A stretch of 64,000 nt of DNA, taken from assembly GCA_016715465.1 (NCBI GenBank), contig JADKAA010000029.1, positions 1,798,001 to 1,862,000 of the forward strand, in the 5' to 3' direction. Positions 33,158 through 43,100 of this stretch are shown here, piece by piece (positions within the stretch are counted from its first letter, which is position 1; each line of letters begins with the position of its first letter). The translations under genes were made by a program, and so were the position numbers. Source of the DNA: Saprospiraceae bacterium (GTDB lineage: Bacteria > Bacteroidota > Bacteroidia > Chitinophagales > Saprospiraceae). Below the pieces are notes generated by a model. The model made no database searches. It saw only the letters and a list, made by a program, of their open reading frames with translations, and was not told the DNA's origin.

Positions 33158-36100
33158 ATGATGCTGCAAAAAATTCAACAAATCAGCCGCTATTTACTTT
33201 CAAGTCGTGCCGCCGGTATGTACACACTTGCCTTTGCCATCGCCATTGCCGTAGCCACTTTTGTGGAAAACGACTTTGGCACCAGTTCAGCACAAGACCT
33301 CATCTTTCGAAGTCGCTGGTTCGAGGCATTGTTGTGTTTGTTTGGCCTGTCCATCCTATACAACATATACGTATTCAGGCTTATCCCCCTTAAAAAATGG
33401 GCGTCGCTGAGTTTCCATGCATCCATCATCATCATCCTCATCGGAGCAGGGGTTACCCGGTATTTTGGTACCGAAGGCATGATGCACATTCGCGAAGGAC
33501 AAACTTCCGATACCTATATTTCTACAGAACAATACCTCAAATTCAGGGTCATCAAAAATGGCAAATCCTATTCATTTGACGATGGGGTTTATTTTTCAAG
33601 CCTTGGGAAAAATAAATTTGACCGTTCTTACCAAATCGGCTCTGACCTCATCAAGGTAAAAGTCAACCGCTTTATACCCAATCCCGTCGAAAAGGCCTCT
33701 GAAGCCCCGGATGGCGTCCCCATGTGTAAAATCGTGGTCGGCGGTATGTCGGGTCGCGAAGAATACTACCTGAAATATGGTGACAAAGTGGACATCAATG
33801 GGGTCCGTTTCAATTTCACGGGCACGCCCGACCCCAATGCCTTTAACGTTTTTCTGCAAAATGATTCGCTTTATTTTGCCACAAATACCCCTGTTTCACA
33901 AATGGTGATGGCCACCCAGCAGCGTGACTCCCTCCAGCCTGGTCCACATCCGCTGTTGCTGAGGTCTCTGTATGGCGTAGGAGCTTCCAACTTCGTGATT
34001 GGAGAATATATATCCAGGGGAAAGGTTGAGATCGGCACGGGCGATCGAAAGGTAAAAAGTGAAAGTCTGGTGGGTCTGGACATCGATGTGAATATCAATG
34101 GCAAATCACAAATGCTTACGGTGATGGGCAGACAAGGTGAGGAAGGCAAACCGGCTATCATTCAGGGAGAAAACCTGAGCATGTCAGTATCCTATGGGGC
34201 AAAGGTGAAAAAACTGCCTTTCTCTCTCAAATGCCGTGACTTCATCCTCGAACGGTATCCGGGTACAGAAAACCCGTCGTCCTATGCCAGTGAGGTCACA
34301 CTCATCGACCCCGCCAATAGCGTCAACAGAGAACAAAGAATCTTCATGAATAACATTTTAACCTATGGTGGATACCGCTTTTTTCAGTCTTCGTTTGACC
34401 AGGATGAGTTGGGTACCTACCTGAGTGTAAACCACGATTTCTGGGGTACCTGGATTTCGTATATCGGTTACATAATCCTTACGCTGGGTATGATGTTTAC
34501 CTTTTTTATGAAAACAAGTCGCTTTGCATTTCTGAGTAAGCGGTTGCGCGAATTGCAGGGCAAGCCTGTTGCCGGGGTCTTATTTTTCATGATGCTCTTG
34601 CCTTTAGGCGGCATTACACAAAATGTAGTGAGTGCCGAACACGCCGGCAAATTTGGTCAAATGGTGGTCCAGGATCACCGCGGACGTTTTAAACCCATGA
34701 ATACCATGTGTGGTGAGGTCATGCGTAAAATGGCCAAGACCGAAACCATAGACGACCTCAATGCAGAGCAGATCATGTTGTCGATGATGAATTCACCTGT
34801 TGAGTGGGAAAAGAAAGCCCTCATCCATGTAGGTACGCATCCGGAAATTTTAAGGATTCTCAATGCTTCTTCAAAATTGATGCCTTACGCTTCATTCTTT
34901 GACAGTGATGGCCAATACCTGCTCAAAGACCAGGTGCGGAACGCACAAACCATGAACCCCAAAGACCAGGGCACTCTGGAAAAAGCCATCCTCAAACTCG
35001 ATGAAAAAGTAAACATCGCCAGTATGATATTTGCGGGAAGGATGTTTCGCCTCTTTCCGCTACCCAATGATGCTAATAATACCTGGCTTTCCCCGTCCGA
35101 CATGTTCCAGGACCAGATGAGTTCGGTACAAACCGAAGTGCAACGCCAGCTCTTTATGGAATACCTGCAAAATCTCAGCCAGGCCATAAAATCGGGCAAC
35201 TATGCCAATGCCGACGCCAGTCTCGATCGCATTACCGCTTATCAAAATGCCAATGCAAGTCATATCCTTCCTGCCTCATCCAAAATCAAAGCCGAACTTT
35301 TACTGAATAAACTCGATGTTTTCGGCAGGTTAAGAAATTACTATGGACTGCTGAGTCTGCTCATTTTAGGTTTCTTTTTTTATACCGTACTTAAAGTTGG
35401 GGCCAACCGGGAAAAGTGGGGCAATGTGGCTTTCTATGCAGTAGTTGCGGGATTTGCTTTTCATACGCTGGGTTTGGGACTGCGATGGTATGTATCCGGC
35501 AGGGCTCCCTGGAGCAATGGTTATGAATCCATGATTTATATCGGCTGGACCACCATGCTGGCCGGCTTGCTTTTTTCCAGAAGATCTCTGGGCGGACTCG
35601 CCGCTACTACAACCCTTGCGGCCACCATCCTGCTGGTAGCGGGTATGAGTTGGCTAGATCCCGAAATCACACCTCTGGTACCGGTCCTCAAATCTTACTG
35701 GCTTACCATCCACGTATCACTGGAAGCTGGCAGTTATGGTTTCCTAATGTTAGGTGCTGTCATCGGTATGCTCAACTTGACTTTACTTACTTTCACAAGT
35801 GATAAAAATATGGTTTACACTACCCGCGCGGTAAGGGAATTAAGCATCATAAGCGAGATTACTTTATACGGAGGTCTATTCATGGTCAGCATCGGCACTT
35901 ATCTCGGTGGCGTATGGGCCAATGAATCATGGGGGCGATACTGGGGTTGGGATGCCAAAGAAACCTGGGCGTTGGTGACCATCCTGGTCTACTCCTTCAT
36001 CCTGCATATGCGTTTCATTCCGGGCTTGCAAAGTCTATTTGCTTTCAACTTTGCCTCTCTGTTTGGCTTTGCCACGGTGATCATGACCTACTTCGGCGTG

Positions 36101-36253
36101 AACTACTATTTATCTGGATTGCACTCCTATGCCGCCGGAGATCCGGTGCCGATTCCACCGGCCGTTTATTATACCGCCCTTGCCCTTACTACCTTGAGCA
36201 TTATAGCTTTCGTAAGATATCGTTCGAGGTTTAAGGATGGTTTGTTTTTATGA
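33158..36253 (+). CDS. ccsBA: Fused System II cytochrome c synthetase CcsBA (ResB-ResC)
   Basis: It exports heme and joins it covalently to CXXCH cysteines in periplasmic cytochromes. The roughly 1031-aa protein has ResB-type helices in the first 100 residues (TLAFAIAIAVATFVE, FEALLCLFGLSIL, SFHASIIIILIGAG), a long periplasmic domain, a further ResB helix near YIGYIILTLGMMF, a soluble segment rich in Met and Gln, and a CcsA half with the heme-handling WWD segment ANESWGRYWGWDAKETW (about 35920-35970) flanked by conserved His. The ORF opens at TTG 33152; ATG 33158 is preferred. It is convergent with the multiheme cluster that ends at 36825, which would be its main client. The fused BA form is usual in Bacteroidota and epsilonproteobacteria. 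Confidence 0.93.
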   Translation: MMLQKIQQISRYLLSSRAAGMYTLAFAIAIAVATFVENDFGTSSAQDLIFRSRWFEALLCLFGLSILYNIYVFRLIPLKKWASLSFHASIIIILIGAGVTRYFGTEGMMHIREGQTSDTYISTEQYLKFRVIKNGKSYSFDDGVYFSSLGKNKFDRSYQIGSDLIKVKVNRFIPNPVEKASEAPDGVPMCKIVVGGMSGREEYYLKYGDKVDINGVRFNFTGTPDPNAFNVFLQNDSLYFATNTPVSQMVMATQQRDSLQPGPHPLLLRSLYGVGASNFVIGEYISRGKVEIGTGDRKVKSESLVGLDIDVNINGKSQMLTVMGRQGEEGKPAIIQGENLSMSVSYGAKVKKLPFSLKCRDFILERYPGTENPSSYASEVTLIDPANSVNREQRIFMNNILTYGGYRFFQSSFDQDELGTYLSVNHDFWGTWISYIGYIILTLGMMFTFFMKTSRFAFLSKRLRELQGKPVAGVLFFMMLLPLGGITQNVVSAEHAGKFGQMVVQDHRGRFKPMNTMCGEVMRKMAKTETIDDLNAEQIMLSMMNSPVEWEKKALIHVGTHPEILRILNASSKLMPYASFFDSDGQYLLKDQVRNAQTMNPKDQGTLEKAILKLDEKVNIASMIFAGRMFRLFPLPNDANNTWLSPSDMFQDQMSSVQTEVQRQLFMEYLQNLSQAIKSGNYANADASLDRITAYQNANASHILPASSKIKAELLLNKLDVFGRLRNYYGLLSLLILGFFFYTVLKVGANREKWGNVAFYAVVAGFAFHTLGLGLRWYVSGRAPWSNGYESMIYIGWTTMLAGLLFSRRSLGGLAATTTLAATILLVAGMSWLDPEITPLVPVLKSYWLTIHVSLEAGSYGFLMLGAVIGMLNLTLLTFTSDKNMVYTTRAVRELSIISEITLYGGLFMVSIGTYLGGVWANESWGRYWGWDAKETWALVTILVYSFILHMRFIPGLQSLFAFNFASLFGFATVIMTYFGVNYYLSGLHSYAAGDPVPIPPAVYYTALALTTLSIIAFVRYRSRFKDGLFL

Positions 36254-36315
36254 CCATTAATGGTTTAGCGCATTAGATTTTATTATTCGAAAGGAAGGAG
36301 TTTGTGTTTTGCGTT

Positions 36316-36537
36316 ATTTCCCGCAGAAACCGCAGAAAAAGTAATATTCAGGCAGTATTGGGCGAGAGAATTTAAATAACGCATATATTCTTTAGCACTA
36401 CTTCCGCAGAAGCCGCTGAAACACCTATTTAAGTTCTGCGATTTCAGCGCATATGATTATAGTTCAGAGATGGGCATATTTCATGATTAGAAGAATGAAT
36501 TGGGATCACAACGGTTTCTGCAGTTTCTGCGGGAAAT
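36316..36537. repeat. 222-bp element with 23-bp terminal inverted repeats, MITE-like
   Basis: The left end contains CCCGCAGAAACCGCAGAAA (36320-36338) and the right end its reverse complement with one mismatch (36515-36533), extending to ATTT/AAAT. Inside, a second degenerate pair (CCGCAGAAGCCGCTGAAA near 36404-36421 and its partner near 36437-36452) is nested. It has no coding capacity and no clear target duplication. Confidence 0.6.
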
Positions 36538-36616
36538 TGTACGTACTCCATTTGAGCACGGCACAAACTCTAGTTGATACCTCGGAATATCACGTGGTAT
36601 AAGCAATTTGTTTCAT

Positions 36617-36642
36617 TTACCTGGCTGACGCCATTAAGACAG
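36617..36642 (+). repeat. Dispersed 27-bp hairpin repeat, copy 8 (decayed)
   Basis: TTACCTGGCTGACGCCATTAAGACAG, with three changes against the exact copies. Confidence 0.6.
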
Positions 36643-36724
36643 TCCTCTAATCCCTCGCTCTGCTCGGGACCTCAGTTTCACTCCGGCATTTCGAACATTT
36701 TGAACATCTTGAACATTTAAAACA

Positions 36725-36751
36725 TCTACCTGGCTAACGCCAGTTAGACAG
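36725..36751 (+). repeat. Dispersed 27-bp hairpin repeat, copy 9
   Basis: An exact unit, preceded by AACAT, about 75 bp past the stop of the OB-fold lipoprotein gene on that gene's transcript. Confidence 0.85.
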
Positions 36752-36824
36752 GTTTTGAACACCATACCAGCAGATCACCTTACCACCTAGGCGCAAGTTT
36801 TTAAGGAGTCAAATTGCCCGCAGC

Positions 36825-37601
36825 TTACTTCACTACCGCTTCCTCCACAATGATGTCATACCGGTAACCCGCCCCAAAATCTTTGTTCAATGCCACTTTT
36901 CCTTCAAAAGCAAGGGTCGACCCGATAGGTATATTTTCCATTGTGGTAATGGTCAAGTCACACTTTTTAGACTTAAGAGAAGTGCCATCCTGAATGTGCA
37001 CCCAGTTTCGGCCCATGATGCCATTGTTGACCTTCACTACCTTGCCGGCAACAACGATGGCTTTACCGTCATATTTTCCGCTGTTTCCCAACAATTCGGA
37101 GAGTGCAATCTTGCCGGGAATATTTTTAATTTCCTTGGGGTCAACCTCTGCAGTTGGCGCTCCGCCACTACCTCCAGGGTGTGCCGATGCATCTATGATC
37201 TGTGATACGAGGTAGATCTTGTCAAATACCCGGTTGAACTCGGCACTTTCAAAGTCTGTCTTCAACAAGCCACCTCTGTAAAAATATTTTCTGCCCTTGG
37301 CCGCTTCCATTTTTGAGGCAGCTATCCAAAAAGTATCTGCATTTTCTGTCACCCTGAGGTAAGTATGTCTTTCAGCTTGTAGTAGCTCGAGGGCCGTTAC
37401 CTGGTGTACATCAGATGTAGCTGCAGCCTGTTGTCCCGGAACCGTCACTCCCTGAGCCATACCCTGTTGCCCTTCTGCAGGTGATGCTGTTGTAACATCT
37501 TCCACAATTACTTTTGGTTTGTCATTACAAGCCCACAACCCAATCAACATCATGGCAATTAACAATCGCATCTTCATTTTTTTCATTTCTTTAATCCGCA
37601 A
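36825..37601 (-). CDS. OB-fold lipoprotein at the end of the multiheme cluster
   Basis: The product (258 aa; a start at the internal MKKMKM or MKMRLL gives a cleaner signal) has lipobox GLWAC and a Gln/Ala/Thr-rich linker. Residues about 65-135 form a small domain with YLRVTENADTFWIAASK, and about 170-258 an OB-fold with KYDGKAIVVAGKVVKVN, GRNWVHIQDGTS, STLAFEGKVALNKDFGAGYRYDIIVE. OB-fold lipoproteins of this kind often accompany multiheme cytochromes; their exact role is unknown and nucleic-acid binding is unlikely for a surface lipoprotein. It is the last gene of the cluster, 12 bp after the barrel gene. It could act as an assembly or docking factor for the conduit. Confidence 0.75.
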   Translation of the reverse strand: MRIKEMKKMKMRLLIAMMLIGLWACNDKPKVIVEDVTTASPAEGQQGMAQGVTVPGQQAAATSDVHQVTALELLQAERHTYLRVTENADTFWIAASKMEAAKGRKYFYRGGLLKTDFESAEFNRVFDKIYLVSQIIDASAHPGGSGGAPTAEVDPKEIKNIPGKIALSELLGNSGKYDGKAIVVAGKVVKVNNGIMGRNWVHIQDGTSLKSKKCDLTITTMENIPIGSTLAFEGKVALNKDFGAGYRYDIIVEEAVVK

Positions 37602-37613
37602 ATCTATGGATAA

Positions 37614-39212
37614 TTATTTGTTTTTAAACCGCTGAATTGCCGTAACAAAATACCGGTGGTAATTCTTTGTCGCGTCAAAGGTGCCTTCATAACTTAAAAT
37701 CAAGGTAGTAAGCCTGGTCATGTTGATATTGGCACTCATACCTACAATGTCCTGGTTCAACGTCTGCTCTCCGCTAAAAAAAGTATAGTTGACCATGCGA
37801 TAATTGGCCTCCAGGTTTACCTGACCCTTTGCCACATTTTTCGATAAGCGCGCGCCAAAAATGGTACCTTTGAAATAATACGATTCCAGTTTATTGGCAT
37901 TCAATCCCGCACTCAGACCCATGATCAATTTACTGAAATTGATGTTTGCCACATAGTTTTTCGTAGGTGTCGCGGTATTTTCCTGGTATCGGTAGAATGC
38001 CGATGCACTCAGATTCACCGACCTCAGCAAATTATAGCCCACCTGCAATCGATAGCCCTGGCGGGTTTCCTGACTCAGCAACTGGTCGATGTATGTGCGG
38101 TTGGTTTCATAAAATATCACATTCCTCCTGTTGTCATAAGAAGCAGTCAAATTCAATTGCCGGAATGGGCGGTAGCGCACTGAAAAATAAGCCCCCGTCA
38201 ACTTGATCTTATTCGTAATCACTTCATTGACCTTTTGGTATAAGTCCAATTCCACCGAGCCAAAGAGGTTTACATTTTTCCCCAGGGTACTCGAGTGCTG
38301 AAAATACGTAAACCTTCTATCTGTATTCGAATGGTTGCGTTGTTCTACAATCGCAAATGACGTCTGGATCATGCCGCCACTTGTCTGGTGTTCGTGGGCA
38401 AAGAACAAGCCCCTTTGTAATAAATTTGGATTAAAGGTGTAGTTCATAAAATCCGGTCGGCTTCCCAAGAAAAGTCCCGTCACAAAATCACCGCTTTTTT
38501 TCTCGTACTGAAGTCCATCTATCGCACCCATATTGGCGATGCGGTTGTTAATCCGTCTGCCAAAGGTAGCACTGTGCCCATTGCGGTCATAACTCAAAGC
38601 CAGTGCATATATTTTAAAGTCATCGTAAAAACCCGACTGCTGATCAATGCCGTATCTGTGGCGGTAGGTTATGTAATTTTGGGTCGAAAAATACGAACCC
38701 CCTATTTGAGATACATTCATCGTAAGCGCCATCCGCACCCGCTGATAGTTATTATCTCCATCGGCAATGCTCGCATTGGTTGAGGCCGAAAACCGCCCGT
38801 TCACCAACGGCCGCCTTACTTTTTTATCCGCAGTTACATTTTCCGCTAAAGTATCCGCCAATAAACCAGGAGGCAGAATTGCAGGTGCGTCTACCTTCGG
38901 TATATCCGCAGGGATAAGTGCTTTCTTCTTCACCCCAACCTCTGCACCCACCGCCAGATTGGTCATGCCGCTGAGTGGATTGGTAATACAAGAAAGCGAT
39001 GATTTTTTCTTTACCAGCAAAGCGGCAGTCCAGTTGCCATTAACCTGGGTGAACAGCGTATCCCCTTCAACAATATCATCGGTAGAGGCAAATTTCACGT
39101 ACACATTGGCCGAACTCACGTAAGAAACACTGCCTTTAATCCATTCGACGGTTTGACCCGATAAATGAGCCACAAAAAATATACCTGATATAATTATACA
39201 TATCTTTCTCAT
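37614..39212 (-). CDS. Outer-membrane barrel of the multiheme electron-transfer cluster
   Basis: Starting at MRKICIIIS gives 532 aa with a signal peptide ending LSGQ; an upstream ATG (39251) lies inside the cytochrome gene. Residues about 22-90 form a small SH3-like domain (VEWIKGSVSYVSSANVYVKF, VEGDTLFTQVNGNWTAALLV). After a Pro-rich linker, residues about 140-532 alternate in long barrel strands (YFSTQNYITYRHRYG, DDFKIYALALSYD, LFGSVELDLYQKV, GYRLQVGYNLL, LTTLILSYEGTF) with about 20-26 strands possible. The ATG is one base past the cytochrome stop (TGACATG), so expression is coupled. By position it resembles the porin partner of MtrAB- or PioAB-type conduits without recognisable sequence similarity; the conduit role is inference. 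Confidence 0.82.
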   Translation of the reverse strand: MRKICIIISGIFFVAHLSGQTVEWIKGSVSYVSSANVYVKFASTDDIVEGDTLFTQVNGNWTAALLVKKKSSLSCITNPLSGMTNLAVGAEVGVKKKALIPADIPKVDAPAILPPGLLADTLAENVTADKKVRRPLVNGRFSASTNASIADGDNNYQRVRMALTMNVSQIGGSYFSTQNYITYRHRYGIDQQSGFYDDFKIYALALSYDRNGHSATFGRRINNRIANMGAIDGLQYEKKSGDFVTGLFLGSRPDFMNYTFNPNLLQRGLFFAHEHQTSGGMIQTSFAIVEQRNHSNTDRRFTYFQHSSTLGKNVNLFGSVELDLYQKVNEVITNKIKLTGAYFSVRYRPFRQLNLTASYDNRRNVIFYETNRTYIDQLLSQETRQGYRLQVGYNLLRSVNLSASAFYRYQENTATPTKNYVANINFSKLIMGLSAGLNANKLESYYFKGTIFGARLSKNVAKGQVNLEANYRMVNYTFFSGEQTLNQDIVGMSANINMTRLTTLILSYEGTFDATKNYHRYFVTAIQRFKNK

Positions 39213-39213
39213 G

Positions 39214-40122
39214 TCATTCTTCTCCGGTTGGGTGACAGGCATAACAGGCATTGCTGTTGTATTGATACCCGCTTACACCCTGATGATCTCCATTGGTCTC
39301 ATTCTGAGTGTGGCAGGTAAGGCAGGTGAATATACTATAATTTGATGTGTTGGTGTGGCAGTCTGTACACTGATCCCATTCCCCTTCGTGTTCTCCGCTA
39401 AATATTGGGAAATATAAATTATCGTGATCCCAAGTTGAAGGCTCCCATGCATTCTGACTGTGACAGGTGGCACAATCTGTCGGGAAGTTGGCCGAAGCAT
39501 GATTTGGATTGTTGGTTCCATTGTACTCTGAAGCGTGACAGCCATAGCAGGTATTGGGCGTATTGTTGTAATTGCCTCCGGCATGACATGCGGTACAATT
39601 CGACGCAATGGCCGCGTGTGCTCCAAGGAGCGGATAATACGTATTGTGCACTGCAAATGTAGCCGGTGACCAGCCCGGTGCTGTGGTATGACAACTCACA
39701 CAATTTGTTGACAAGCCCAGGGCCACGTGATTGGGATTCACCGCCGTGGTATAATCGCCGTTATGGCAGCCATTACAATCCGTCGGTGTATTATTGTAAT
39801 TACCGCCTGCATGACACGCCGCACAATCGCTCGCAATGGATGCATGCGCGCCGGTGAGTGGGTAGTAGTTATTGTGAACCGCAAATGTAGCCGGTGACCA
39901 GCCCGGTGCTGTGGTATGACAACTCGCACAATTTGTTGACAAGCCCAGGGCCACGTGATTGGGATTCGCCGCCGTGGTATAATCGCCATTGTGACAGCCA
40001 TTACATGTATTAGGTGAATTGGTATAGTTGCCTCCGGCATGGCACTCTACACAATTGGAAGCAATGGCCGCGTGTGCTCCGGTCAACGGATAATAATTGT
40101 TGTGTACCGCAAATGATGCGGG
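39214..40122 (-). CDS. Giant multiheme cytochrome, C-terminal part (12 CXXCH, frameshifted)
   Basis: This continues the cytochrome at 40010-45211 in another frame. The open frame extends upstream to 40368, but only from about 40122 (FAVHNNYYPLTGAHA) does it read as cytochrome. It contains 12 CXXCH motifs (CVECH, CNGCH, CASCH, CAACH, CNGCH, CVSCH, CTACH, CYGCH, CATCH, CTDCH, CLTCH, CYACH). The last four follow the order of the standard nine-heme module, closing with NACYACHPTGEE. Compared with the paralogous segment at about 40400, two bases are missing at 40118-40123 (ATGCGGGCCC here, ATGCCGGGGCCC there). Restoring them gives PGWAPASFAVHN and joins both frames. Confidence 0.85.
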   Translation of the reverse strand, partial: PASFAVHNNYYPLTGAHAAIASNCVECHAGGNYTNSPNTCNGCHNGDYTTAANPNHVALGLSTNCASCHTTAPGWSPATFAVHNNYYPLTGAHASIASDCAACHAGGNYNNTPTDCNGCHNGDYTTAVNPNHVALGLSTNCVSCHTTAPGWSPATFAVHNTYYPLLGAHAAIASNCTACHAGGNYNNTPNTCYGCHASEYNGTNNPNHASANFPTDCATCHSQNAWEPSTWDHDNLYFPIFSGEHEGEWDQCTDCHTNTSNYSIFTCLTCHTQNETNGDHQGVSGYQYNSNACYACHPTGEE

Positions 40123-43100
40123 CCCAGCCCGGGGCCGTCGTGTGACAACCCGCGCAATCTGTGGATAAACCCAGGGCCACGTGATTGGGATTCGCTGCCG
40201 AAGTCGTGTGACAGGATGCGCAATTCGTGGACAGTCCCAATGCCACGTGATTGGGATTTGCCGCAGCCGTATAATTCGCATTGTGACAACCATTACAGGT
40301 GTTCGGCGTATTGGTATAGTTTCCATTATGACAGGCGGCACAATCATTGGCAATGGCCGCATGGGCACCTGTCAGGGCATAAAAATTGTTGTGGCTCGCA
40401 AATGATGCCGGGGCCCAGCCCGCTGCTGTTGTATGACAGGAAGCACAGTCATTGGATAAACCCAGGGCGGTATGATTTGGGTCGGTAGTCGCATTAAATT
40501 CTGCTGTATGGCAAGCCACACAGGCGGTAGGTGTGCCCTGATATCCGGATGAATGGCAATCCACACAATTCAGTCCCTGGTGTGCCCCTGTAATGGGGAA
40601 TGCTGTGGCACTGTGGTTAAATGCAAGGGCAGCTTCGCCCTGCGGATGACAGGCAAGACAGGCCGGACTGCTGTACACATAACCACCCACGTCCTCATGG
40701 TCGTCATTCGTTTCTGGATTGGTATGACAGGTAATACAGGTGAACACACTGTAATTATTCGGATTGGTGTGACAATCGACACACTGGTTCCATTCTCCCT
40801 GATGAGAACCACTGTAAATCGGAAAGTACATTCCATCGTGGTCAAATGTAGAGGGCACCCACGCATTCTCACTGTGACAGGAAGCACAATCAGTTGGGAA
40901 AGATGCGGCAGCGTGATTTGGACTGGTAGTGGCATTGTATTGCGGACTGTGGCAGCCAAAACAAGTGTTTGGTGTATTGTTGTAGTTTCCATTGTGACAG
41001 GCAGCACAATCATTGGCAATGGCCGCATGGGCTCCGTTGAGCGGATAATAGGTATTGTGCACTGCAAAGGTAGCGGGTGCCCAGCCTGGAACTGTGGTGT
41101 GGCAACTCGCACAATCATTGGATAAGCCCAAGGCGACGTGATTCGGATTTGATGCTGCCGTATAGTTGTCATTGTGACATCCTACACAATCGTTAGGGGT
41201 ATTGGTATAATTTCCATTGTGACAGGCAGCACAATCATTGGCAATGGTTGCATGCGCTCCGGTTAGTGGATAGTAATTTTGGTGTATAGCAAAGGTCGCC
41301 GGGGCCCAGCCTGGTGCTGTGGTGTGGCAACTCGCACAATCTGTGGGTATGCCCAGCGCTACGTGATTGGGATCTGTAGTCGCTGTAAAATCTGCGGTGT
41401 GGCAATCGACACAAACCATCGAAGTACCCTGATACCCATTCGCATGGCATTGGATGCAATCCACACCAACGTGCCCCCCGGTTAATGGAAAGTTGGTGGT
41501 GTTGTGATTGAAAGACATGCCGTTGGCTTCTCCCTGCGGATGACATGCCAGGCAGGCAGGGCTGTTGTACACATATCCACCAATACCAGCATGTTGCTGA
41601 TTGGTCTCGGGATTCTGATGGCAGGTCACGCAGGTAAAGGCTGCATAATTAGCAGCATTGCTGTGACATTCTATACACTGTGACCACACCCCATTGTGGC
41701 TGCCGCTATATATAGGAAAATACAAGCCGTCGTGATTAAAGGTGGCCGGCGTCCATGCCGACTCATTGTGACATGTGGCACAATCAGTGGGGAATTGTGC
41801 TGTCACGTGGTTTGGATTGGTCGTAGCGGTATAATTATCATTGTGACAGCCATTGCAGGTGTTGGGCGTATTGTTGTAACTGCCACCACTGTGACAGGAG
41901 GCACAATCATTGGCAATGGCGGCATGTGCTCCATTGAGGGCATAGTACTGGTTGTGTATCGGGAAACTGGCCGGTGCCCAGCCCGGTGTGGTGGTATGGC
42001 ACATGGCACAATCAGTAGGCATGCCCAATGCCGCATGGTTTGGATCAAGACTGGCATTAAAATCACTGAGGTGACAATCTGTACACACCATGGAAGTACC
42101 CTGATATCCGCTGGCATGGCATTGAATACAATCCACCCCTATGTGTCCTCCGGTGAGTGGGAAGTTGGTGGTGTTGTGATTGAAGGACATGCCGTTGGCT
42201 TCGCCCTGTGGATGGCAGGCGAGACAAGCGGGACTGGTGTATATATATCCACCTATCCCGGCATGCTGATCATTGGTCTCCGGATTTTGATGGCAGGTGA
42301 TGCAATTAACTTCTGCATAATTGGCCGCATTGCTGTGACAATCGACGCACTGGGTCCATACCCCGTTGTGGCTGCCACTGTATATGGGAAAGTACTGTCC
42401 GTCATGGTTGAAGGTAGATGGAGCCCAGGCCGATTCACTGTGACAAGAAGCACAATCATTGGGGAACTGAGCCGCTACGTGATTCGGATTGGTGGTATTG
42501 GCGTAGTCTGCCTGGTGGCAGCCCACACAGGTGTTTGGTGTATTGGCATAAGTACCGTTGTGGCAGGATGCACAGTCATTGGCCATTGCCGCATGTGCCC
42601 CATTCAAAGCATAATATTGATTATGAATGCCAAAGGTGGCAGGCGCCCATCCGGGAGCAGTGGTATGACACTGTGTACAGTCTGTTGGTAAACCCAGAAC
42701 CTGGTGATTGGGATTAATTGCACCATTAAAGTCGCTGAGGTGGCAGTCTGCACATACGGTGGAAGTTCCCTGAAAGCCAGCGGCATGACAACTGATACAA
42801 TCCACCATGGTATGTGACCCCGTCAACGGGAACATAGTGGTATTGTGGTCAAAGATCACATCTGCATCGCCCGTAGGGTGACACGCCAGACATGCCGGGC
42901 TGTTGTACACATAACCTGCAACCGACACGTGAGAATTGTCGGTTTCGGGATTTTGGTGACAGGTGGTGCAGGTAAAATTTGTAAAGTTTCCGGCCGTCTG
43001 ATGGCAATCCACGCAAGCCGTCCAGGTTCCAAGGTGTTTTCCCGAATAGATGGGGAAGTACATGCCGTCATGGTTAAACTGTGAGGGAGACCATGCCGTC

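Larger units (their letters stand above)
36254..36824. other. Gene-free convergent interval with nested inverted repeats and two dispersed repeats
   Basis: No gene. It lies between the 3' ends of ccsBA and the cytochrome cluster and holds a MITE-like inverted-repeat block (36316-36537) and two dispersed hairpin repeats (36617, 36725). GAACATTTTGAACATCTTGAACATTT near 36693-36718 is a short imperfect tandem repeat. Confidence 0.6.
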
